The position numbers were made by a program, and so were the translations under genes. From the NCBI RefSeq assembly GCF_050410795.1, contig NZ_CP191258.1, forward strand, positions 3,224,001 through 3,288,000: DNA of 64,000 nucleotides, in the 5' to 3' direction. Positions 58,741-64,000 of this stretch are shown here, one piece after another. This DNA comes from Fontivita pretiosa (lineage in GTDB: Bacteria > Planctomycetota > Phycisphaerae > Tepidisphaerales > Tepidisphaeraceae). Position 1 is the stretch's first letter, and every line of letters starts with the position of its first letter. A model generated the notes under the pieces. It had not been told where the DNA came from. It saw nothing but the letters and a program-made list of their open reading frames with translations, and ran no database searches.

Positions 58741-60149
58741 TGGCTTCTGGGGGCATCCGCCGCCACCGGCGCGCTCTGGGCGCGGCGCAGCTCGGCGGCG
58801 ATCTGCGCCAACGTCGGCTCGAACTTGTGCTTCACCAGCAGCTCCGCAGCCTTGTAAAGGTGGTAAGCCTCCGTCGGATCAATATTGAAGTAAGTGGCGA
58901 TGTTGTTGACGCGTTGCCCGAAACTCAAGAAGGGCAAATCGGTCAACTCGTTGACGCGCGACAGGGCCAGATGCACCACGCGAACGTCGTGGTTGCTGGC
59001 GTCGTGCAGCAGCAGATAGCCGTCGCGCTCGAGGCGGGCGATCTGCTGGCGGATGTCTGCCGCCGTGCTGTTGTCCGGAGCGTATTTCACGATGATTTCG
59101 GCCAGCGTCGCGGAACTGACGCGGTTGAGCAGCGCGGTGCTGGTAAGCCCCGCGCCGGCGGCCAGTCCCTCAAGTACGCCGATATCCCCCTTATCGGACA
59201 ATTCGGCGTCGAAATTGGTGTGGGCATCGATGACCAGCAGCACCGCGCCGTGAGGATAGGGGTCGCGGGATCCGGCGTCGCGGGCGTGGCGGATGTGCGA
59301 GATGTACGTGTCCACCAGCGTCACCACGCCCAGGTTATCCGTTACTCCGCCGTCGATCAGATGCCGGTATTGCCTGAACAGCGTCGAATAATCGCGCAGC
59401 GTGACCTGATGCAACAGGACCGGCACTGCGGCACTTGCGGTGACGGCACGGGAAATCGGGTATTTGGACAGATCGGAATTCAGCTCGTCGAATGCGTCGT
59501 TGGTGAAGACGAATCGGCGGCCGGACTGAAGGTCGGTGGCGTTGATCAGCAGTCGGGGTCGGTCGTCGCGCAGGTCGGCGAAGGTCAAAGCCCGGCCACG
59601 GCGGTCGCTGAACAGGTGTTTCTGGAAGGCACTGGCCAGCACGTCGGAGCGATCCCAGCTTGTGAGCATCATCGCCAGCGCGTTCCACGGCTGGATCGTG
59701 GTCAGGATCATGTCGGTGGCGAAGGGATGGGTCATGGCGCGCTGCACGTCGCCGGGGTTCCACTGCTGATCGAACAGGCAGTAGTAGGCGCCGGGCAGTG
59801 ATCCGCCGCTGACGCAGGAGATGTAATCGACGCGATCAAGCAGGCCGAGCCGCTGAAGCTCGAACATGCAGGCGGCGGCGAAGTTGGCGGAGCGCGACCC
59901 GCCGCCGCTGATGGCCAGACCGACGAAATACCCGTCGGCGTCGGCCGGACGCGTGGAGGTGACGCGCGGCGGTGCGGTGTCGGCACGGGTGGCGTTGCGG
60001 ATGCGATTCTCCGGCAGCACGTCGGGGGGATTCAGCCGAACATTGACGTGCGTGCAGCCGGCGATCCAGACGATCAACACCGACAGCAGCAACACCGGCA
60101 ATCGCCGGGTGAATCGGGTCGGCCTTTCAGTCCCCGTCGGCTTGAACAT
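58737..60149 (-). CDS. Patatin-like phospholipase lipoprotein
   Basis: This 470-residue protein has a signal peptide with lipobox LIVWIAGC, then a patatin domain. It has the oxyanion-hole loop FVGLAISGGGSRSANFAAAC, the nucleophile elbow ISCVSGGSLPGAYYCLF with Ser, and the catalytic Asp in HLIDGGVTDNLGVV. The catalytic dyad Ser/Asp is complete, so a lipid hydrolase is expected at the membrane face. A long C-terminal region (about 330-470) continues beyond the core. I chose the ATG at 60149, because the longer open frame reaching 61067 runs through ppsR on the other strand. It is transcribed with maf. Confidence 0.87.
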   Translation of the reverse strand: MFKPTGTERPTRFTRRLPVLLLSVLIVWIAGCTHVNVRLNPPDVLPENRIRNATRADTAPPRVTSTRPADADGYFVGLAISGGGSRSANFAAACMFELQRLGLLDRVDYISCVSGGSLPGAYYCLFDQQWNPGDVQRAMTHPFATDMILTTIQPWNALAMMLTSWDRSDVLASAFQKHLFSDRRGRALTFADLRDDRPRLLINATDLQSGRRFVFTNDAFDELNSDLSKYPISRAVTASAAVPVLLHQVTLRDYSTLFRQYRHLIDGGVTDNLGVVTLVDTYISHIRHARDAGSRDPYPHGAVLLVIDAHTNFDAELSDKGDIGVLEGLAAGAGLTSTALLNRVSSATLAEIIVKYAPDNSTAADIRQQIARLERDGYLLLHDASNHDVRVVHLALSRVNELTDLPFLSFGQRVNNIATYFNIDPTEAYHLYKAAELLVKHKFEPTLAQIAAELRRAQSAPVAADAPRSQ

Positions 60150-60215
60150 TGGGCAGGGATTGTAATGGATCGGGCGAAATGAAGAATACCAGACCCGGTG
60201 TAATAGCGAAGGAGA

Positions 60216-61136
60216 TTGATCATCGCCCACGGCAGACGCACAACCCGACGCAGCGACGAAACGAGCTCGCCGCCGCAGCAGCAGGCTGTAACGCCGGAAC
60301 AGTTGGCGACGCAGCGCCCGCAGGGCAAGCCGATCATTCATGTGATTTCGGATTCGACGGGGAATCTGGCGCATCACATTCTGGCGGCGCTGCTGACCCA
60401 GTTTCCGCCGGACGCCTTCGAGGTGAAGTTCTGGACGTTCGTTCGGACCGAGGAAGAGCTGGGCAGGACGCTGGATCACATTCTCAAACAGCCGGGAATC
60501 GTGCTGCACGCGGTCGTTTCGCCCCAGGCCAAGCAGCAGATCACCGAGACCTGCCAGCGCGCCAGGATACCTGCGCTGGACCTGACCGGGGGCTTCGTGC
60601 AGTTTTTGTCCGAGGCGTCGGGACTGACGCCAACGGCCGATCCGCAGCGGCTGCATCGCGTTGACGAGGCGTATCATCGCCGCATCCGCGCCATCGAGTT
60701 CACGCTGGCGCATGATGATGGGCTGGGGCTGGAGACGCTGGGCGAGGCCGACGCGGTGCTGGTGGGCGTGTCGCGAACGAGCAAGACGCCGACCAGCATC
60801 TATCTGTCGCAGATGGGCTACCGTGCGGCGAACGTGCCGCTGGCGATGGGGGTCGAGCCGCCGCGGCAACTGCTGCAATTGCCCCCCGGCAAGGTGGTTG
60901 GACTGGTGATCGATCCGCAGCGACTGGCGGCGATTCGCCAGCGGCGGCAGGCGGAATGGGGCATGGCGGCCAGCAGTTACGCCGACGAGCAGGCGGTGCG
61001 TGAGGAGCTGGCCTGGAGCCGGCGCCTGTTTGCGCGTCAGGGCTGGCCGGTCATCGATGTGACGCACAACGCGGTGGAGGAGACCGCCGCGCGGGTGGTG
61101 GAGCTGTTGAAACTGCCGCGTGTGACCGGCGGCTGA
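60216..61136 (+). CDS. ppsR: Pyruvate, phosphate dikinase/PEP synthase regulatory protein (kinase-pyrophosphorylase)
   Basis: PpsR-type proteins reversibly phosphorylate PEP synthase (or PPDK) with ADP and reactivate it by pyrophosphorolysis. After a polar N-terminus, PIIHVISDSTGNLAHHILAA and the P-loop-like VGVSRTSKTPTSIYLSQMGY (about 185-200) are the DUF299 signature, followed by ANVPLAMGVEPPRQL. The length of 306 residues is slightly above the usual 270. Translation starts at TTG 60216 by the open frame, but AAGGAG (60209-60214) is only one base from it. An ATC start at 60222, seven bases away, fits the spacing better. It is divergent from the patatin gene. Confidence 0.88.
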   Translation: MIIAHGRRTTRRSDETSSPPQQQAVTPEQLATQRPQGKPIIHVISDSTGNLAHHILAALLTQFPPDAFEVKFWTFVRTEEELGRTLDHILKQPGIVLHAVVSPQAKQQITETCQRARIPALDLTGGFVQFLSEASGLTPTADPQRLHRVDEAYHRRIRAIEFTLAHDDGLGLETLGEADAVLVGVSRTSKTPTSIYLSQMGYRAANVPLAMGVEPPRQLLQLPPGKVVGLVIDPQRLAAIRQRRQAEWGMAASSYADEQAVREELAWSRRLFARQGWPVIDVTHNAVEETAARVVELLKLPRVTGG

Positions 61137-61387
61137 GGACTATAAGAGTGTATCGTCCTGTAATTTGGTAGCGATGGCGATCCGCTTTGCCCGCCCGCTC
61201 TTTGGGCCGCTGATTCCGCTGAGTGCGCTGTGTGCGGCCCGCTCAGTCGCTCTTCTAGTCGAATTGCACGGAAAGTTGCGGCGAGAATGGGCCGATGAAT
61301 GCGAAGGTCTCCCGCCGCTCGACGCAGGGCGGCTGCGGAGTCTGAGGATCGGGTAACCGTTGGGTTGAGATAGAAAGGGGACTGATA

Positions 61388-61479
61388 TATCCCGTGTCCG
61401 CTTGCCAGGAATGGTCACCGCGAGGCGGCGCAACAGTGTGGATTTGCGGCAGTATTGACCGTTCTGCGGACACGGGATA
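61388..61479. promoter_or_regulatory. 14-bp perfect inverted repeat flanking the Rrf2-pckG promoter
   Basis: TATCCCGTGTCCGC (61388-61401) and GCGGACACGGGATA (61466-61479) are exact complements 64 nt apart. The right arm overlaps the spacer and -10 of the candidate promoter. Such paired sites are compatible with binding by the adjacent Rrf2-family regulator (autoregulation), which is inference. Confidence 0.6.
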
Positions 61480-61483
61480 CCAT
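61455..61483 (+). promoter_or_regulatory. Candidate promoter for the Rrf2-pckG operon
   Basis: TTGACC (61455-61460), 17-bp spacer, TACCAT (61478-61483), about 70 bp before the Rrf2 start codon. The -10 is weak, as for a regulated promoter. Confidence 0.5.
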
Positions 61484-61551
61484 CATCCTTTGAATGCGGA
61501 TGCGGGGCATTCGCCGGCAATCTGCCTTCGCGCAGCTTCGGAGCCTTGTCT

Positions 61552-62028
61552 ATGATCTTCACCAACGCGACCGAATACGCCATTCGCGGGCTTGCGGAAC
61601 TGGCCAGCCGCTCGACCGGCGGAAATATGCTGTTGGACCAACTGGTCAGCGGTACCGACCTGCCACGTGACTTCATGGCCAAGATCTTCCAGAAGCTGGT
61701 GCGTGGCGGGATTCTGGTCAGTGCCAAAGGGCGTGGCGGGGGATTCGCGTTGGCGCGACCGGCGCATCAGATCTCGCTGATGCAGGTCGTGGAAGCGATG
61801 GAAGGACCACAGTTGCTCGATCGCTGCGTGGTTGGCCTGGAACGCTGCAACGATCAGATGCCCTGCCCGCAGCATGACCTGTACAAGCCTATCCGTCAGC
61901 GGCTCAAGGACTATCTCAACACCACGACGGTTGCCGACATGGCCTCGAGTTTGAAAGCCAAACAGTCGTGGCGAGACCTTCACGAGAAGGAAGGACACGT
62001 ACTGACTTCCGCTGAAGCAAAGGAATGA
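61552..62028 (+). CDS. Rrf2-family Fe-S-type transcriptional regulator
   Basis: This 158-residue protein has an N-terminal winged helix (IFTNATEYAIRGLAELASRS, then LPRDFMAKIFQKLVRGGILV) and the wing SAKGRGGGFALAR. The cysteines C92, C99 and C105 in the DRCVVGLERCNDQMPCPQHD region have nearly the same positions and spacing as the three [2Fe-2S] cysteines of IscR (C92, C98, C104). It therefore probably senses Fe-S, redox or nitric oxide. The ATG at 61552 is preferred over TTG at 61546. pckG follows 6 bp after the stop, so the two are transcribed together. Confidence 0.88.
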   Translation: MIFTNATEYAIRGLAELASRSTGGNMLLDQLVSGTDLPRDFMAKIFQKLVRGGILVSAKGRGGGFALARPAHQISLMQVVEAMEGPQLLDRCVVGLERCNDQMPCPQHDLYKPIRQRLKDYLNTTTVADMASSLKAKQSWRDLHEKEGHVLTSAEAKE

Positions 62029-62034
62029 GTCGTC

Positions 62035-63882
62035 ATGAGCCAGCAGTCCATAAGCGTCGCTTCAGGGGGTTCGGCTGCGCGCCCGATTCCCAGCAGCTCC
62101 GGCAGTTCAAAGTCCAAGCCTGAAGCCAATGCGACAGTTCGCGCCTGGGTCGAACAGTGCGCCGCGCTGACCCGCCCGGACCGCATCGTCTGGTGCGATG
62201 GATCCAGGGAAGAGCGCGAACGTCTTTTTGAGCAGGGCATCAGGGAAGGCGTGTTCATCAAACTGAACCAGCAGAAGTGGCCGGGGTGCTACTACCATCG
62301 CTCCAACTCCAATGATGTGGCCCGCACCGAACACCTGACGTTCATCTGCACGCCAAGCAAGGACCTGGCCGGGCCAACCAACAACTGGATGAACGACAAG
62401 CAGGCGTACGCGAAGCTGCGGGGACTTTTCGACGGCTGCATGACCGGCCGAACCATGTACGTCGTGCCGTTCGTGATGGGGCCGATCGGGTCTCCCTTGG
62501 CCAAAGTAGGCGTGCAGCTCACCGACTCGATCTACGTCGTGCAGAACATGGGGATCATGACCCGCATGGGCACGATCGCCTGGGAACAGCTTGGCGACAG
62601 CGACGAGTTCACGCGTTGCCTGCACAGCATCGGCGATGTCAATCCGGAGCGCCGCTACATCTGCCACTTCCCGCTGGACAACACGATCTGGTCGTTCGGT
62701 TCAGGCTACGGCGGCAATGCACTGCTGGGCAAGAAGTGCCTGGCGCTGCGGATCGCCAGCTACCTCGGTCGCCAGCAGGACTGGATGGCCGAGCACATGC
62801 TGCTGATGAACGTGACCGATCCGAAGGGCGAGAGCACGTACGTTGCGGCGGCGTTTCCCAGCGCCTGCGGCAAGACCAACTTCGCGATGCTGGTTCCCCC
62901 CGAGAAATATCGCCGCGAAGGCTGGAAGGTCACGACGCTGGGCGACGACATCGTGTGGATGTGGGTGGACGAGCAGGGTCGGCTGCGCGCGATCAATCCA
63001 GAAACCGGATACTTCGGGGTGGTGCCCGGAACCAACAGCCGCAGCAATCCCAACGCGATGAAAACCATTTCGCGCGACACCATCTTCACCAATGTGGCGC
63101 TGGTGCCGCTGCCGGATGGAACCTACGACATCTGGTGGGAAGACAGCGACTGGCCACCGCCCGCCAAGGCGATCGACTGGCAGGGCAAGGAGTGGACTCC
63201 GGCGATGGGCACCAAGGCCGCGCATCCCAACAGCCGCTTCACCGCGCCGGCGACCAATAACCCCGTGCTGGACCCGGCATACGACGACCCCAACGGTGTG
63301 CCGGTGGGGGCGATCATCTTCGGCGGGCGTCGCTCACGCACGATTCCGCTGGTCTTCCAGGCGTTCAACTGGATGCACGGCGTGTACGTCGGCGCCACCA
63401 TCGGCTCGGAGACCACCGCCGCCGCCACCGGCCAGATCGGCGTGGTCCGACGCGACCCGATGGCCATGCTCCCGTTCATCGGCTACAACATCCGCGATTA
63501 CCTGGTCCACTGGTTCCAGATGCGCAAGAAAATGTCCGACTGCCCGCGCATTTTCATGGTCAACTGGTTCCGCAAGAACGACCAGGGCAAGTTCATCTGG
63601 CCGGGCTTCGGCGAAAACATGCGCGTGCTGAAGTGGATCATCGATCGCGCCCACGGCCGGGCTTACGCCAAGGAAACCATCCTCGGCTGGATGCCTCGCG
63701 CTCAGGACATCGACCTGGAAGGGCTGACGATCACCGAGGAGGACTTCAATCTCCTGGAGTCGATCGATCCGGAGGAGTTCAAGGTCGAGATTCTCAGCCA
63801 GGAGGAGTTGTTCCTGAAGCTGGCCGGGGATCTGCCCAAGGAGATGATCTTCCAGCGGGAGCTTTTGATCAGCCGGCTGTGA
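62035..63882 (+). CDS. pckG: Phosphoenolpyruvate carboxykinase (GTP)
   Basis: PckG converts oxaloacetate and GTP to PEP and CO2 in gluconeogenesis. The 615-residue protein has a Ser-rich 30-residue N-terminal extension, then the GTP-type core. RSNSNDVARTEHLTFICTPS gives the substrate-binding region. FPSACGKTNFAMLVPP (near 275) has the P-loop with reactive Cys. DDIVWMWVDEQGRLRAINPE is the metal-binding kinase-2 region, and EDSDWPPPAKAIDWQG with FPLVFQ-type loops follows. Length and order fit full GTP-dependent enzymes, distinct from the ATP-type. Coupled with the Rrf2 gene and near ppsR, it points to coordinated PEP-level control. Confidence 0.96.
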   Translation: MSQQSISVASGGSAARPIPSSSGSSKSKPEANATVRAWVEQCAALTRPDRIVWCDGSREERERLFEQGIREGVFIKLNQQKWPGCYYHRSNSNDVARTEHLTFICTPSKDLAGPTNNWMNDKQAYAKLRGLFDGCMTGRTMYVVPFVMGPIGSPLAKVGVQLTDSIYVVQNMGIMTRMGTIAWEQLGDSDEFTRCLHSIGDVNPERRYICHFPLDNTIWSFGSGYGGNALLGKKCLALRIASYLGRQQDWMAEHMLLMNVTDPKGESTYVAAAFPSACGKTNFAMLVPPEKYRREGWKVTTLGDDIVWMWVDEQGRLRAINPETGYFGVVPGTNSRSNPNAMKTISRDTIFTNVALVPLPDGTYDIWWEDSDWPPPAKAIDWQGKEWTPAMGTKAAHPNSRFTAPATNNPVLDPAYDDPNGVPVGAIIFGGRRSRTIPLVFQAFNWMHGVYVGATIGSETTAAATGQIGVVRRDPMAMLPFIGYNIRDYLVHWFQMRKKMSDCPRIFMVNWFRKNDQGKFIWPGFGENMRVLKWIIDRAHGRAYAKETILGWMPRAQDIDLEGLTITEEDFNLLESIDPEEFKVEILSQEELFLKLAGDLPKEMIFQRELLISRL

Positions 63883-63953
63883 GCACAGCCGCCGTGGGTG
63901 CAGCGGCGCGTGTCCTGGGCGGGTCGGGCCGCGCCTGATTCTCCGCCAGATTC

Positions 63954-63969
63954 TGCCCGTTTCCGGGCA
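63954..63969. repeat. Small perfect hairpin downstream of pckG
   Basis: TGCCCG-TTTC-CGGGCA, 72 bp after the pckG stop, near the end of the window. No U-run follows, so it is probably a weak or factor-dependent end structure. Confidence 0.35.
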
Positions 63970-64000
63970 ATAGGCCAGGGGATCGAGCCGTTGTAGCCTG

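Larger units (their letters stand above)
61137..61551. other. Intergenic control region between ppsR and the Rrf2 gene
   Basis: This is 415 bp with no supported gene. It contains the 14-bp inverted repeat and candidate promoter listed below. Open frames here are broken or show unnatural composition. Confidence 0.5.

Noticed and set aside
60150..61067. N-terminal extension of the patatin gene on the minus strand
   Set aside because: It overlaps the whole of ppsR; the signal peptide and lipobox start at 60149.
61140..61727. 195-residue minus-strand open frame between ppsR and the Rrf2 gene
   Set aside because: It runs through the promoter and inverted repeat and overlaps the Rrf2 start; the composition is not protein-like.
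1..64000. CRISPR array, tRNA or rRNA
   Set aside because: No regularly spaced repeats and no T-loop (GGTTCGA-type) with acceptor pairing was seen on either strand by reading.

Overview
The window is a 64 kb piece of a GC-rich (roughly 63-65 % by eye) diderm bacterial chromosome. The best guess is a planctomycete of the Phycisphaerae type or a close relative. Supporting signs are an outer-membrane lipid A kinase (lpxK), many lipobox signal peptides, a large autotransporter-repeat protein ending in a PEP-CTERM sorting signal, DUF3179 and VIT/vWA proteins, and a complete mreBCD-mrdA-rodA elongasome cluster. No rRNA, tRNA or CRISPR array was found. The taxonomic call is inference from gene content only.

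Layout. 1-5.8 kb: 3' part of smc, a nucleotide-sugar dehydrogenase, a SUFU-domain protein and a DJ-1/PfpI protein. 5.9-13.2 kb: cell-elongation operon mreB-mreC-mreD-mrdA-(DUF3592-like membrane protein)-rodA. 13.2-15.0 kb: accessory patch with a ParD/ParE toxin-antitoxin pair, a duplicated 56-bp rodA 3' end, and a DUF5677-like gene. 15.0-18.8 kb: a VIT/vWA gene cut by a 1499-bp insertion sequence whose ends and 8-bp target duplication are visible. 19-25 kb: DUF892 protein, small membrane protein, DUF3179 protein, a membrane-anchored pentein deiminase with an exported partner, a solitary ABC ATPase and a winged-helix protein. 25.5-36.2 kb: lipoprotein-gluQ-lpxK, a TMTC-like TPR membrane protein, an orphan nuoA, accA, and tyrA followed by two overlapping paralogous membrane proteins. 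36.4-47.7 kb: icd, a URO-D-like protein, a SnoaL-like protein, an alkaline-phosphatase-superfamily lipoprotein candidate, polA carrying an in-frame palindromic element, a lipoprotein behind a perfect palindrome, mgtE and a GNAT. 48-56.3 kb: PEP-CTERM autotransporter-repeat protein, glpK, a septum-initiator-like protein, a zinc phospholipase C/S1-P1-like protein, a SpoIIE-type phosphatase and DUF192. 56.3-58.0 kb: a lower-GC patch with two unrecognised proteins. 58-64 kb: maf, a patatin lipoprotein, ppsR (PEP synthase regulator), and an Rrf2 regulator directly upstream of GTP-type pckG.

How the genes work together. The elongasome cluster builds lateral wall peptidoglycan. gluQ and lpxK are house-keeping tRNA-modification and lipid A steps. 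accA, icd, ppsR and pckG mark central carbon metabolism, and the Rrf2-pckG pair suggests an Fe-S-sensing control of gluconeogenesis. Most other genes are envelope or exported proteins of unknown substrate.

The strongest unusual signals are the perfect 22-bp-arm palindrome translated inside polA, the rodA 3'-end duplication bracketing a toxin-antitoxin pair, the exactly reconstructable IS insertion, the Rrf2-pckG control region with a 14-bp inverted repeat, and a class of genes whose -10-like box lies so near the ATG that the message would be leaderless. No complete new multi-gene system could be proven from the sequence alone.
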